A stretch of 64,000 nt of DNA from Lysinibacillus macroides (GTDB lineage: Bacteria; Bacillota; Bacilli; Bacillales_A; Planococcaceae), in NCBI RefSeq assembly GCF_001281525.1, contig NZ_LGCI01000010.1, positions 796,869 to 860,868 on the forward strand, written 5' to 3'. How positions within the stretch are numbered: the first letter of the stretch is position 1; every line of letters begins with the position of its first letter. Shown here in pieces: positions 26,966 to 36,109 of the stretch. The notes beneath the pieces are model-generated. The model had not been told where the DNA came from, made no database searches, and saw only the letters and a list, made by a program, of their open reading frames with translations. The position numbers were made by a program, and so were the translations under genes.

Positions 26966-27257
26966 TAACCAACGACCATAACCAGTACATTCCTGTAACA
27001 AACATAATAATTGCCAATAATATTCCTAAAATAAGTATTGGTCCAAATTTCGGTACTTTTGCTAGCATTAATAAATATATAGGGCCTGTTAATAATGCTG
27101 CACCAGCTGGCATTAAAAAAGTCAATACAGAATTAGGCGCAAAGAAAGCTGAGCTAATCATCATAAATATAAAAAAGAGTGCTGAGAAAATACCGACTGT
27201 TATTAAATCTTTCATCATAAGCTTTTTATGTTGCATTGTTTGTACATACATATTCAT
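26966..27257 (-). pseudogene. 5' remnant of an MptD/Trep_Strep-type membrane protein
   Basis: About 92 codons of a membrane protein starting MNMYVQTMQHKKLMMKDLIT remain, with three hydrophobic segments and the motif FFAPNSVLTFLMPAGAALL. This resembles the N-terminal half of Trep_Strep/MptD proteins, likely S components of ECF-type transporters. After TGMYW (about 26982) the sequence switches to the end of an ABC exporter gene, giving a nine-codon nonsense tail. ATG 27257 follows AAGGGGAAAATG. It is preceded by a Fur box at 27309-27327. The product is truncated and probably non-functional. Confidence 0.75.
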
Positions 27258-27308
27258 ATCATTTTCCCCTTCTATTGTCATTTTAGCTATAATTAGTATA
27301 CCTATATT

Positions 27309-27327
27309 GATAATGATTATCATTATC
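27309..27327. promoter_or_regulatory. Fur box between the divergent iron-locus remnants
   Basis: GATAATGATTATCATTATC is a perfect 9-1-9 inverted repeat and matches the canonical 19-bp Fur box at 18 of 19 positions. It lies 50 bp upstream of the MptD-type remnant and about 70 bp upstream of the AraC-type remnant, so it would have controlled both divergent transcripts. Confidence 0.88.
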
Positions 27328-27399
27328 TATTATAATAATAACAGCACATAAAAAAATACCAACACTTGGTTTACGTCTAATCAAGGAAAGGGAAAGTAA

Positions 27400-28234
27400 A
27401 TGACTTTACAACATTTTAAACCTCTATTATTAAATAATGGTTTTTCACAACATGACCAAAAGAGCAAATATAACTCCATTTACAATTGATCCAGGTTTGT
27501 GTAAAGGATATTATTGGATATATCATGTTAAAGAAATGTTTTCGATCCTTATTCGTGATTTTTATTTTTTTGAGGATCATCAATTAGATTTAGCCATACC
27601 TGAACTTCTTACAGTTACATACTATGAATCCATTTCAGGAGAGGAGCTTAATCCTTGTCAATCATTAAAGCCTAGCTATATCAGAAGCTATTGGGAAAAA
27701 GGTGAAAAACATGTGAATCCACGCCAAGCATTAACAACGTTAAAAGCTACAACAACTTTTTCAGGGATGGGCATTCTTCTTCGACAAATAGCAGCTTACC
27801 GTGGTTCTGATCTAACTTCCGCCTTTTTGTATGAGGGAAAAGTGTATGAAGCTTAGCTTTAATTATCCAACGAGCCCTCTACGATAAAACGTGCCATTGT
27901 TCACAAATTGCTAAAGAAGATATAGCATGTGGCCGCTCATATCGAAAATTACTATGCTCTTCAACTAACATTAGATCATTAAACAAAAATTTCCTGTATA
28001 GGAGCTACAAAATTAAAAAAACTATTTAAAGAAGTGCATCATTGTACGATTACTGAATACATCCAAAAACAGCGCATTCATCAGGCTGAGAAATTACTCG
28101 CTCATACAGAGCTTCCAATTAATGAAATTACTCGAAAAGTAGGTTATCAGAGCGCAGGAAGATTTTCAGAACTATTTAAACGATACGCAGACCTAACACC
28201 TAAAGAATATAGACAGCAACTATTGAAAAGCTAA
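27400..28234 (+). pseudogene. AraC-family regulator, broken by frameshifts and stops
   Basis: The gene would start at ATG 27400 (MTLQHFKPLLLNNGFSQHDQ) after GGAAAGGGAAAG. Around 27460-27475 the frame shifts to one reading ITPFTIDPGLCKGYYWIYHV, which stops at 27856. A third frame then resumes with LALIIQRALYD, shifts again near 27927 to AAHIENYYALQLTLDH, meets a TAA at 27979, and continues in frame with KISCIGATKLKKLFKEVHH through two helix-turn-helix units to TPKEYRQQLLKS. The DNA-binding end alone (28034-28234) is intact. It resembles iron-regulated YbtA-like AraC proteins, in keeping with the Fur box. Confidence 0.85.
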
Positions 28235-28252
28235 ACCAATAGGAGGCTAACC

Positions 28253-28951
28253 ATTATCATAAAACTAGCTATTCTTTCAATTACAGATGTACACTTTGAC
28301 ATATACCATTCAAAACTTACAGCGTTTATTTCCAATGATAAAAAAAATAAACTACAACGATTTCACTTTAAAGAGGATTATAAGCGAGGGCTATTAGGAG
28401 ATATATTAGCTCGGTATTTAATTTCTACACATTTTAATATAGCTCCCTCTGCTATTAGTTTTGCTAATAATTCGTACGGCAAACCTTTTGTTAAACATTT
28501 GCCCTCTGTCTTTTTTAATGTTTCTCATTCAGGAAATTATGTTTTTTGTGGGGTCAGTAATACAGAAATTGGTGTGGATATTGAAAAGCATCATTTAATG
28601 GATCTCGATCTTGCTCAGCATATTTTTTCCCCTGAGGAGTATAAACAGCTCGTCCTATTGACTGGCAGGGAGCAAGCAGATTACTTTTTTAAACTTTGGA
28701 CATTAAAGGAGGCATATATAAAATACTTAGGCATGGGCTTATCTATGTCACTACAATCCTTCTTTTTTACAATACATGATGGTAGTATTCAATTACACAC
28801 AAACCAACAAGATACGCTCTATTTTTTATCAACCCATCTTCAAAAGCACTATTCATTAGCTTGCTGTGCTAATGAGCCTATTGAAGCCAATGCTATTGAA
28901 CAGGTTTCTTTACAGACGATTGTATCCTTTTTCAGCAATTGGAAAGCATGA
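28253..28951 (+). CDS. Sfp-type 4'-phosphopantetheinyl transferase with ATT start
   Basis: Transfers phosphopantetheine from CoA to carrier proteins of peptide or polyketide synthetases. The open frame encodes 232 residues with the Sfp signatures GVDIEKHH and FKLWTLKEAYIKYLGMGLSM, the magnesium ligands D and E of these motifs being present. No ATG, GTG or TTG begins the N-terminal part; an ATT at 28253 lies 6 bases after a perfect AGGAGG (28241-28246). TTG at 28499 would remove 82 residues including the N-terminal pseudo-repeat half. So the gene either uses AUU or lost its ATG. The frame itself is intact. It follows the broken AraC gene by 18 bp. Confidence 0.8.
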   Translation: MIIKLAILSITDVHFDIYHSKLTAFISNDKKNKLQRFHFKEDYKRGLLGDILARYLISTHFNIAPSAISFANNSYGKPFVKHLPSVFFNVSHSGNYVFCGVSNTEIGVDIEKHHLMDLDLAQHIFSPEEYKQLVLLTGREQADYFFKLWTLKEAYIKYLGMGLSMSLQSFFFTIHDGSIQLHTNQQDTLYFLSTHLQKHYSLACCANEPIEANAIEQVSLQTIVSFFSNWKA

Positions 28952-28978
28952 ACGAAATAGAAGCAACACTTTTTGGTC

Positions 28979-29022
28979 ATAAAACCACCCTCAAACCTTT
29001 TTCGTTTGAGGGTTATGGTTGT
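28979..29022. other. Hairpin between PPTase and helical-protein genes
   Basis: CCCTCAAAC and GTTTGAGGG form a perfect 9-bp stem with a short T-rich loop, extended after a bulge by AACCA/TGGTT. Neither strand has a strong U-tract directly after it, so it is only a possible terminator for the two convergent units. Confidence 0.4.
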
Positions 29023-29070
29023 GAGAACGACATACTCTTTGCAATTATAACATCATGTATTCAAATTAAA

Positions 29071-29391
29071 TTACCAACTGCTACGATTCTGAATTTCATC
29101 TGTTTTAGAATCAATGTTTCTCGCAAATTCTTTTATTTTTTGTACAGAATTATCAACTTGGTGCTTCGTTGTTTGAATGCGATTTGCTAAACCAATCAAT
29201 TGCGAAGGTTCCGGTGGATTTGGCTGATTTGCCAACATCAATAATTCTTGTTGAATACCTTCGTAATTAATACCAGCATTTGTAATCATATCACAAGCTA
29301 AAGTGATTTGAGAAGCCGTGTGGTCTACTGAATCAGCAATTCGCTGATTGCTATTCCAATTCATTCGACCTCCACCCATATATGAATTCAT
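29071..29391 (-). CDS. Small helical protein of unknown function (second of a pair)
   Basis: A 106-residue hydrophilic protein starting MNSYMGGGRMNWNSNQRIAD. It has two predicted helical stretches (about 18-50 and 60-98) separated by a proline-rich turn QPNPPEPS. No signal peptide or membrane segment is present. The ATG at 29391 follows AGGGGGAGCG. It starts 12 bp after a second helical protein gene, so the two are co-transcribed. Length and helix-turn-helix hairpin shape recall WXG100-type secreted proteins, but the W-x-G motif is not seen. I do not recognise the family. Confidence 0.7.
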   Translation of the reverse strand: MNSYMGGGRMNWNSNQRIADSVDHTASQITLACDMITNAGINYEGIQQELLMLANQPNPPEPSQLIGLANRIQTTKHQVDNSVQKIKEFARNIDSKTDEIQNRSSW

Positions 29392-29403
29392 CTGTCGCTC
29401 CCC

Positions 29404-29820
29404 CTACCCTTGTAACCTATCTGTTAACTCGTCAATCTCAGTAATTTTCTTGTTAACATTGTCAGTAAAAGAATCAATTTCATCTGTTAATTTATCAACG
29501 TCTTTTACATTGCGCTGAACTTCAGCTAGGTTATTTAAAGCATTTTGGACTTTTCCAGTAATCCCCATAGCTACGCTGTCTAACATTGCCTTTACATGAG
29601 GTGGCGCATCTTGACCAACCTGTGCTAGCAACATATCGACTTGTGGTTGAATTTCAGTTAATGTAGTTTGTGCGTTAATTAATTCGCGCGAACAAGAATT
29701 CAACTCATTGTCTATTTTGTCCGAAGAACGGTCAATGTTTGCTTGAATATCCTTAATTTCACCTAACACCTTGTCTATTTTGTTGCCAACTTCTCTTGCG
29801 GTTGATTTACTAATTATCAT
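29404..29820 (-). CDS. Coiled-coil protein of unknown function (first of a pair)
   Basis: A 138-residue, almost wholly helical protein with heptad-like spacing (GNKIDKVLGEIKDIQANIDR; later VDKLTDEIDSFTDNVNKKI). It is acidic, lacks membrane segments and has a single proline-containing break near DAPPHVKAM. The ATG at 29820 follows CTGGGAGGCGC. It is followed 12 bp later by the 106-residue helical protein gene. The pair could form a complex or be substrates of a specialised secretion system, but no secretion genes are nearby. Function unknown. Confidence 0.7.
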   Translation of the reverse strand: MIISKSTAREVGNKIDKVLGEIKDIQANIDRSSDKIDNELNSCSRELINAQTTLTEIQPQVDMLLAQVGQDAPPHVKAMLDSVAMGITGKVQNALNNLAEVQRNVKDVDKLTDEIDSFTDNVNKKITEIDELTDRLQG

Positions 29821-29945
29821 AATGGCTAGCGCCTCCCAGAAAAAAGTAGTTTATTCTTATATAGATTACCAAAAAACCTTGCTTCTTCCTAGCACTATTC
29901 TCCATTTATTAAAACAAATTTACAGCTTTGGTTAATCATATAAAA

Positions 29946-29973
29946 AGCCTCCTAACAACTTAGTTAGAAGGCT
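29946..29973 (-). terminator. Terminator of the M42 peptidase gene
   Basis: AGCCTCCTAAC and GTTAGAAGGCT form an 11-bp stem with one mismatch and a 6-base loop; the minus strand continues TTTTTATATG. It lies about 40 bp after the ysdC-like stop. Confidence 0.75.
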
Positions 29974-30011
29974 GGATAATGGTATTTTCAATGAGGATTC
30001 TTTCCACTACA

Positions 30012-31100
30012 CTAATCAAATATAATTTTATTCACCGCATCACGGTCTAATTTTTTAATGACTTCTACCATTAATTTAACGGCATTATCATAATCATCAC
30101 GATGTAGGATACCTGCATGTGAATGGATGTAGCGTGTTGCAATACCTATTGATAGCGCTGGTACACCATTTGCTGTTAGATGAATGGAGCCAGCATCTGT
30201 ACCGCCACCAGCCATCGCTTCGAATTGATAGGGAATATTGTGCTCATCTGCTACATCTAAGACGAATTCACGTAAGCCACGGTGCGATACCATAGATGCA
30301 TCATATACAACGATTTGTGGGCCTGCTCCCATCTTACTTGTTGATTCTTTTGCGGTCACACCTGGCGTATCTCCTGCTACACCTACATCAACAGCAAATC
30401 CAATATCTGGTTGAATTTTATATGTCGCTGTTTTCGCACCACGAAGCCCTACCTCTTCCTGCACATTCCCTACAGAATAAAGAATATTAGGGTGCTTTTC
30501 ATTTTGTAACGCTTTCATAACATCAATCGCAATTGCACAACCAATACGGTTATCCCAAGCTTTCGCTAATAGATACTTATCATTTTTCATAACATTAAAC
30601 TCAAAGTATGGTGTTACCATATCGCCAGGACGTACGCCCCACTCAAGTACTTCATCTTTAGAAGCAGCACCAATGTCGATAAACATATCTTTAATGTCTA
30701 CTACCTTATTACGTACATCAGCAGGTAAAATATGAGGTGGCTTTGAACCAATAACCCCAATCACTTCATCGCCCTTACGTGTAGTAATCGTTACACGCTG
30801 TGCAAGCATAACTTGGCTCCACCAGCCACCTACCGTTTGGAATTTGATAAAGCCTTTGTCATCGATTTGTGTAACCATGAAACCTACTTCATCTAAATGT
30901 CCTGCTACAACAATTTTAGGACCGTTTTCATCGCCAACCTTTTTAGCAATGACACTACCTAAGTTATCTGTTTCTATCGTGTCTGCATATGGGGCAAGAT
31001 ATTTTTTCATAACCTCGCGCGGTGCACGTTCATTTCCTGCAATACCATTCGCATCTGTTAAATCTTTAAACATTTGTAAAGTTGAATCTAGTTGTGTCAT
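30012..31100 (-). CDS. ysdC: M42-family metallo-aminopeptidase (YsdC-like)
   Basis: A di-metal aminopeptidase or endoglucanase-like peptidase of clan MH that trims short peptides. The 362-residue protein shows the metal-binding motifs [46 protein letters not shown] and [11 protein letters not shown]. The ATG at 31100 follows AGGAGGCAAAAGG. YsdC follows ysdA-ysdB in B. subtilis, and here it lies in the same neighbourhood with a dUTPase gene between. Substrate is not predictable from sequence. Confidence 0.9.
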   Translation of the reverse strand: MTQLDSTLQMFKDLTDANGIAGNERAPREVMKKYLAPYADTIETDNLGSVIAKKVGDENGPKIVVAGHLDEVGFMVTQIDDKGFIKFQTVGGWWSQVMLAQRVTITTRKGDEVIGVIGSKPPHILPADVRNKVVDIKDMFIDIGAASKDEVLEWGVRPGDMVTPYFEFNVMKNDKYLLAKAWDNRIGCAIAIDVMKALQNEKHPNILYSVGNVQEEVGLRGAKTATYKIQPDIGFAVDVGVAGDTPGVTAKESTSKMGAGPQIVVYDASMVSHRGLREFVLDVADEHNIPYQFEAMAGGGTDAGSIHLTANGVPALSIGIATRYIHSHAGILHRDDYDNAVKLMVEVIKKLDRDAVNKIIFD

Positions 31101-31194
31101 CCTTTTGCCTCCTACTTCTTGTATCTCGTTTATTATACTTCGTTTACCGAAATATTCCTAGCTTAAGCGTCTGAAAATTGGCGTTTTTCTCCGT

Positions 31195-31680
31195 TCAATA
31201 GCCTGAACGCTGGCGCTGATAATTTTCTTTATTTTTTTCCATATACGCACTTACAACATCATCAAAAGTAAAATCAAGGTTGTATGCAAGCAATCCATAG
31301 TATTGCCAAATTGTTGCATATCGATCCTCCAAAGGCTGCTCCATAAAGCATAAAATAGCTTTATGTGTTTGTAAAAATAGCTCAGTTAAATTTCTTTTCT
31401 CTGCTACTATCGGCCATTTTTCGATGGATGTATAGCCCTTCAATAAACCCAGTGACAAAATAAAATGAATGGAATCTACATATTCTTCTAAAATGACAGC
31501 ACGTGCTGATGGCCCCTTGGTACTCCAAAATTTAAAGCAACGTGTTTCATTTGCAAGCTCAGCTAGCTCTACTAGTAATGCTAAACCCTTTTCTTGAAAT
31601 ACATCATGTTGAATGTTTTGTGTTTGCTCAATAAAATGATCGAGCTCTTTTTGCATGTTAAACAATTGTTGTAAATTCAT
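31195..31680 (-). CDS. All-alpha dUTP diphosphatase (dUTPase-2 / MazG-like superfamily)
   Basis: Hydrolyses dUTP to dUMP and pyrophosphate, keeping uracil out of DNA. The 161-residue all-helical protein shows the metal-binding pattern LLVELAELANETRCFKFWS (E-x-x-E) and a second EEYVDSIHFIL (E-x-x-D) element typical of dUTPase-2. It starts at ATG 31680 after TAGGAGAAAAAA and is divergent from ysdB. It shares strand and direction with ysdC, 95 bp downstream. This enzyme type is unrelated to the trimeric dUTPase fold. Confidence 0.85.
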   Translation of the reverse strand: MNLQQLFNMQKELDHFIEQTQNIQHDVFQEKGLALLVELAELANETRCFKFWSTKGPSARAVILEEYVDSIHFILSLGLLKGYTSIEKWPIVAEKRNLTELFLQTHKAILCFMEQPLEDRYATIWQYYGLLAYNLDFTFDDVVSAYMEKNKENYQRQRSGY

Positions 31681-31718
31681 TTTTTTCTCCTACATTTCTA
31701 AAAAATAATTAAATAAAA

Positions 31719-31745
31719 TGAAACTATTTGTCCCCATCAATCGTA
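31719..31745 (+). promoter_or_regulatory. Sigma-W promoter of ysdB
   Basis: TGAAAC (31719-31724) and CGTA (31742-31745) are separated by 17 bp, matching the sigma-W consensus TGAAAC-N16/17-CGTA exactly. It lies about 40 bp upstream of ysdB, which is a known sigma-W regulon member in B. subtilis. Confidence 0.85.
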
Positions 31746-31783
31746 TAGGAAGGAATAACCTTTCTTCAAGGGGGAAATTTAAA

Positions 31784-32176
31784 ATGTTGCCATTACTTAT
31801 TCGACTTGCTGTAATAGCACTTATTATTTATGTATTCTACAAAGCGATTCGTTATATAACCGATCCTAAACGTAAACTTGATGAAGCCTATGAAAAAGGC
31901 CAATACTATTTTTATGATGATGTAAAAAATGTCCGAAAAAATTTCTTTATTTCCTACAAGGGTGCTCTTTTCGAGGGAGAAAAATACCTAGGTACAACAG
32001 AGGATGCCTTTGAGGTTGTTACAATTTTCGTTGGCGCTCGTGATGCTGCAACATTGCATGGTCTTACAAAAAGCGATTTCCAATATTTACAGCAAGAAAT
32101 TTTAATGAACTACCCAAATGCCAAAATTAATTGGAAGCAACCTATTGAACAGCTTATGCGCAACACATCCTCATAA
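31784..32176 (+). CDS. ysdB: Sigma-W pathway protein YsdB
   Basis: A 130-residue protein with one N-terminal transmembrane helix (about residues 3-20, LLIRLAVIALIIYVFYKAI) and a conserved cytosolic domain (DDVKNVRKNFFISYKGALFE, then an EVVTIFVGARD segment). ATG 31784 follows AAGGGGGAAA and excludes a 22-codon extension that runs over the promoter. In B. subtilis ysdB belongs to the sigma-W cell-envelope stress regulon; the promoter found here supports the same control. Molecular function is not known. Confidence 0.88.
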   Translation: MLPLLIRLAVIALIIYVFYKAIRYITDPKRKLDEAYEKGQYYFYDDVKNVRKNFFISYKGALFEGEKYLGTTEDAFEVVTIFVGARDAATLHGLTKSDFQYLQQEILMNYPNAKINWKQPIEQLMRNTSS

Positions 32177-32190
32177 TGAGGATGTGTTGC
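32160..32190 (+). terminator. Terminator overlapping the ysdB stop codon
   Basis: GCAACACATCCTCA and TGAGGATGTGTTGC form a perfect 14-bp stem with the ysdB stop TAA as the 3-base loop region, followed by TTTTATT. Confidence 0.8.
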
Positions 32191-32195
32191 TTTTA

Positions 32196-32459
32196 TTATT
32201 CCCACAATTGTACAACACAAAAAATTTGAATCGCTGCTAGCAATGGAAAGCCGAATGCAAAGCTGTTGTGGCGTGTTTTATGGCGAAATAAATACATACC
32301 AAGTACACCGCCAACAGCGCCTCCTGCTATCGCAAGAATAAACAATGTGCGCTCTGCAATACGCCATTCTTTATTTTTCGCTCTTGATTTATCCATGCCC
32401 ATTAAAATAAGCAGGACAATCGATACAATGCTTACATAAGCTAATAATGCTTGCCCCAT
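32196..32459 (-). CDS. ysdA: DUF1294 membrane protein (YsdA-like)
   Basis: An 87-residue membrane protein with three hydrophobic segments. It has the DUF1294 pattern MGMDKSRAKNKEWRIAERTL followed by a glycine-rich helix GGAVGGVLGMYLFRHKTRH. ATG 32459 follows AAAGGAGTCGGG and gives the family N-terminus MGQALLAYVSIV, so the longer frame from 32543 is rejected; its first codons overlap the rplT terminator. Function unknown. Position after rplT matches B. subtilis. Confidence 0.87.
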   Translation of the reverse strand: MGQALLAYVSIVSIVLLILMGMDKSRAKNKEWRIAERTLFILAIAGGAVGGVLGMYLFRHKTRHNSFAFGFPLLAAIQIFCVVQLWE

Positions 32460-32504
32460 ACCCGACTCCTTTATGAAAAAACATCGTACTACTAATCTAA
32501 CATA

Positions 32505-32538
32505 AAAAAGACTGACGGAAAAATCCATCAGCCTTTTT
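32505..32538 (-). terminator. Terminator of infC-rpmI-rplT
   Basis: AAAAAGACTGACGG pairs with CCATCAGCCTTTTT (with a GT wobble and one mismatch) around a 6-base loop, and the minus strand ends in TTTTTTATG. It lies 30 bp after the rplT stop. Confidence 0.75.
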
Positions 32539-32568
32539 GACACCTAGCTTCTGCTTTTGGTGCGAAAA

Positions 32569-32964
<396 letters not shown>

Positions 32965-32982
32965 TTAGTATTTTATAGTCAA

Positions 32983-33183
32983 TTATTTCATGTAAACAAG
33001 TAAAGATTTAATGCGTTTGAAGTCACCAGATGAAACGATGTTTGCTTTACGTAGGTGACGTTTTTGTTTCGTAGATTTGTTTGCGAATAAGTGGCTTCCG
33101 TAAGCACGGTCGTATTTTAATTTACCTGAGCCTGTTTTTTTGAAACGTTTCGCAGCTCCACGGTGAGTTTTCATTTTTGGCAT
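32983..33183 (-). CDS. rpmI: 50S ribosomal protein L35
   Basis: A 66-residue basic ribosomal protein starting [20 protein letters not shown] and ending IKSLLVYMK, matching bL35 in length and sequence. ATG 33183 follows AGGAGGAATTCGAC. It lies 31 bp after infC and 54 bp before rplT in the conserved operon. Confidence 0.97.
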   Translation of the reverse strand: MPKMKTHRGAAKRFKKTGSGKLKYDRAYGSHLFANKSTKQKRHLRKANIVSSGDFKRIKSLLVYMK

Positions 33184-33214
33184 GTCGAATTCCTCCTAAA
33201 CTGTTCGTCTAATA

Positions 33215-33730
33215 TTATTTCTCGTTCTTTGGTTGAAGAACTAAGAACATGCTTCGGCCTTCCATCTTCGGTTTTTGTTCTACCGTTGATACTTCAGCAC
33301 AAGCTTCAGCAAAGCGATCTAACACACGTTGACCAATCTCTTTATGTGTAATCGCACGACCTTTGAAACGTAGGCTACATTTTACTTTATCGCCCTTTTC
33401 AAGGAATTTAATCGCATTACGTAACTTCGTTTGGAAATCATGCTCATCGATTGTTGGGCTCAGACGAACCTCTTTCATTACGATGACCTTTTGATTTTTA
33501 CGAATTTCACGGTCTTTCTTTTGCTGTTCGAATTTAAATTTACCATAGTCCATGATACGAGCGACTGGCGGCTTGGCTTGAGGGGCCACAAGGACAAGAT
33601 CCAAGTTTACACGAGCGGCGATTTCTAGCGCTTCATTACGTGTCTTTACACCAAGCTGGTCACCATTGTGATCGATTAATCGAAGTTCACGTGCGCGAAT
33701 GCCTTCGTTTACATACATGTCTTTGCTAAT
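33215..33730 (-). CDS. infC: Translation initiation factor IF-3 (ATT start)
   Basis: IF-3 splits ribosomes and checks start codons. The 171-residue protein has the N-domain ([20 protein letters not shown]), a lysine-rich linker and the C-domain ([37 protein letters not shown]). The start is taken as ATT at 33730: it is preceded by TTGGAGGTGG and gives [10 protein letters not shown], which aligns with the known IF-3 N-terminus. An AUU start is established for infC in other bacteria and gives autoregulation. The longer ATG frame to 33817 runs into the leader terminator and is rejected. Confidence 0.94.
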   Translation of the reverse strand: MSKDMYVNEGIRARELRLIDHNGDQLGVKTRNEALEIAARVNLDLVLVAPQAKPPVARIMDYGKFKFEQQKKDREIRKNQKVIVMKEVRLSPTIDEHDFQTKLRNAIKFLEKGDKVKCSLRFKGRAITHKEIGQRVLDRFAEACAEVSTVEQKPKMEGRSMFLVLQPKNEK

Positions 33731-33787
33731 AGTAATCCACCTCCAAGAATTGTCGCGAATACATGGTTTGGGCAAAGTCTTGCCCGG

Positions 33788-34000
33788 TTGAACGGTACAT
33801 CCTCTTGTCATGTCCATAAAAAAAGGACGGACATTTTTGAAGATGTCCGCCCGCTATATGTGCATGCGCAAGTCTACGCAAAACAATTCAACGTGTCATA
33901 CCTGTTCACAGCCTTGAAAGCGTTGTATCAGGTGAGAAGCGGGCAGCCTCTACTTCAACCACAAACTTTGTATTCATTAACCTTAACTATATTAGCATGT
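33788..34000 (-). promoter_or_regulatory. L20-type leader of the infC-rpmI-rplT operon
   Basis: The 280-bp gap upstream of infC holds a structured leader. It ends in a terminator: GGACGGACAT (33825-33834) pairs with ATGTCCGCCC (33843-33852), with seven U on the minus strand at 33818-33824. Upstream are GC-rich segments such as GGCTGCCCGCTTCTCACCTG (33926-33945 complement) expected to pair as an antiterminator and L20-binding site. Position and design match the L20 leader of B. subtilis. Boundaries are approximate. Confidence 0.85.
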
Positions 34001-34072
34001 ATAAAATAAGCTGTCAAATATTTATTTCGCTTATCGCAAGTAGTCTAGTCTAACTATTGGTCATTTATACAG

Positions 34073-34106
34073 AAAACCTTACTTCAAATTGGTAAAGCAA
34101 GGTTTT
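34073..34106 (-). terminator. Terminator of thrS
   Basis: AAAACCTTACTT and AAGCAAGGTTTT form a 12-bp stem with one mismatch and an 10-base loop. The minus strand continues TCTG, so the U-tract is contained in the arm (TTTT). It lies 12 bp after the thrS stop. Confidence 0.6.
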
Positions 34107-34117
34107 CATGCTAGGTA

Positions 34118-36049
34118 TTATTTTGTACTTTCCGCTTTAATATTTGCTAAAAACGCCTCAAAGCCGACTGTTTCAGAATCCTTTGAGCCATAGCGACGAA
34201 CGTTGACGCCATTTACCTCTACTTCTTTATCACCGATGACAAGCATATATGGGATTTTCTTCATTTGTGCTTCACGGATTTTATAGCCAAGCTTTTCTTC
34301 ACGATCATCCATCTCCACACGTAGGCCTGCCGCTGTTAATTGCTCTTCGATTTGTTTTGCATAGTCGAAGTGTGCCTCATTCGATACGGGAATCACTTCT
34401 ACTTGAACAGGTGCTAGCCATGTTGGGAATGCGCCTTTGTATTCTTCAATTAAGAAGGCTACAAAACGTTCCATTGTCGATACAACCCCACGGTGAATAA
34501 CAACTGGACGATGTGGCTTACCATCTTCACCAACATAAGTGAGGTCAAAGCGTTCAGGTAATAAGAAATCAAGTTGAATTGTTGATAATGTTTCCTCTTT
34601 ACCAATCGCTGTTTTTACTTGAACATCCAGTTTAGGGCCATAGAACGCCGCCTCACCTTCCGCTTCAAAGTAATCTAAGCCAAGCTCATCCATTGCTTCT
34701 TTTAGCATGCTTTGTGCCTTTTCCCACATAGCATCATCGTCGAAGTATTTTTCAGTATCTGCTGGATCGCGATAAGATAGACGGAATGAATAATCCTGTA
34801 AGTCGAAATCTTTATAAACTTCTAAGATTAACTGCACGACTTTTTGGAACTCTTCTTTAATTTGGTCTGGGCGAACAAAAATATGTGCATCGTTTAATGT
34901 CATCCCACGTACACGTTGTAAGCCTGAAACAGCACCTGACATTTCATAACGGTGCATTGTACCAAGCTCTGCAATACGTAATGGTAGGTTACGATAAGAA
35001 TGCATGCCATTTTTATACACCATCATATGGTGAGGACAGTTCATTGGGCGCATAATTAATGTTTCATTGTCCATTTCCATTGGTGGGAAAATAGAATCTT
35101 GGTAATGATCCCAGTGACCAGAAGTTTGGTAAAGCTCCTTTGAACCTAATACTGGTGTATACACATGCTTATAGCCAAGTGATAGTTCTTTATCAACAAT
35201 ATAGCGCTCAATGACACGACGAATTGTTGCACCATTTGGTAACCAAAGTGGTAAACCTTGACCGACCTTTTGAGATGTTGTGAACAGGTCTAATTCTTTC
35301 CCAATTTTACGGTGATCACGCTCTTTAGCTTCTTCTAGCATTTGCAGGTGATGCTTTAATTCCTCTTTTTTGAAGAACGCTGTACCATAAATACGTTGTA
35401 GCATTTTGTTATCAGAGTTCCCTCTCCAGTAAGCACCCGCTAATGATAAAAGCTTGAATTCACGAAGTTTACCAGTAGATGGTACGTGGATACCACGGCA
35501 AAGATCGAAAAACTCCCCTTGATAATAAATGGATACTTGCTCATCTGCTGGGATGGCTTCCAGTAATTCTAATTTATATTCATCATCAATTTCTTGATAG
35601 ATTGCCTGCGCTTCTGCACGGCTTACATTTTTGCGTTCAATTTCAAGGTTTTCCGCAATGATTTTTTTCATTTCTTTTTCAATAGCTGGCAGGTCTTCAG
35701 CAGTGATTGGTGTTGGTGAGTCAATATCATAGTAGAAACCACCTTCAATCACTGGACCAATGCCAAGTTTTGCGTCTGGGAATAGACGTTTAACTGCTTG
35801 TGCTGTTAAATGTGCTGTTGAGTGACGTAAAATCTCAAGTGCTTCCTCATCATCCTGCGTAATAATCGCAATTGTTGCATCCTCTTCAATTGGTGTTTTT
35901 AAATCCACTAACACACCATTAATTTTACCTGCATAGGCCTTTTTACGTAATCCAGGGCTGATGGATAAGGCGACGTCATCCGTTGATGTGCCTTTTGCAA
36001 ATTCCTTTACAGCGCCATCTGGGAAAGTTAATTTAATATTCTCTGACAT
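34118..36049 (-). CDS. thrS: Threonine-tRNA ligase
   Basis: Charges tRNA(Thr). The protein from ATG 36049 is 643 residues, the same length as B. subtilis ThrS. It contains an N-terminal TGS domain ([20 protein letters not shown]), an editing domain with [15 protein letters not shown], the class II catalytic core with [26 protein letters not shown] and the zinc ligands, and a C-terminal anticodon-binding domain. ATG 36049 follows AAGGAGTGTC. The open frame extends to 36256, but those 69 codons read through the 21-bp repeat array and are not coding. Control is by the Thr T-box upstream. Confidence 0.96.
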   Translation of the reverse strand: MSENIKLTFPDGAVKEFAKGTSTDDVALSISPGLRKKAYAGKINGVLVDLKTPIEEDATIAIITQDDEEALEILRHSTAHLTAQAVKRLFPDAKLGIGPVIEGGFYYDIDSPTPITAEDLPAIEKEMKKIIAENLEIERKNVSRAEAQAIYQEIDDEYKLELLEAIPADEQVSIYYQGEFFDLCRGIHVPSTGKLREFKLLSLAGAYWRGNSDNKMLQRIYGTAFFKKEELKHHLQMLEEAKERDHRKIGKELDLFTTSQKVGQGLPLWLPNGATIRRVIERYIVDKELSLGYKHVYTPVLGSKELYQTSGHWDHYQDSIFPPMEMDNETLIMRPMNCPHHMMVYKNGMHSYRNLPLRIAELGTMHRYEMSGAVSGLQRVRGMTLNDAHIFVRPDQIKEEFQKVVQLILEVYKDFDLQDYSFRLSYRDPADTEKYFDDDAMWEKAQSMLKEAMDELGLDYFEAEGEAAFYGPKLDVQVKTAIGKEETLSTIQLDFLLPERFDLTYVGEDGKPHRPVVIHRGVVSTMERFVAFLIEEYKGAFPTWLAPVQVEVIPVSNEAHFDYAKQIEEQLTAAGLRVEMDDREEKLGYKIREAQMKKIPYMLVIGDKEVEVNGVNVRRYGSKDSETVGFEAFLANIKAESTK

Positions 36050-36109
36050 ATTTTTGACACTCCTTCGTTTTTGGTAAAAGACAGTATGCTTGATGGAAAA
36101 TGAAACCGA

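Noticed and set aside
28939..29190. Plus-strand open frame overlapping the PPTase end and the 106-residue gene
   Set aside because: It runs through a hairpin and antisense to a gene with a strong ribosome site; the sequence is not protein-like.
29071..29820. WXG100/ESX substrates
   Set aside because: Size and helix content fit, but no W-x-G motif and no secretion genes; kept as unknown proteins.
33731..33817. ATG-initiated longer form of IF-3
   Set aside because: The extra 29 codons overlap the leader terminator side, and the family N-terminus with ribosome site is at the ATT codon.
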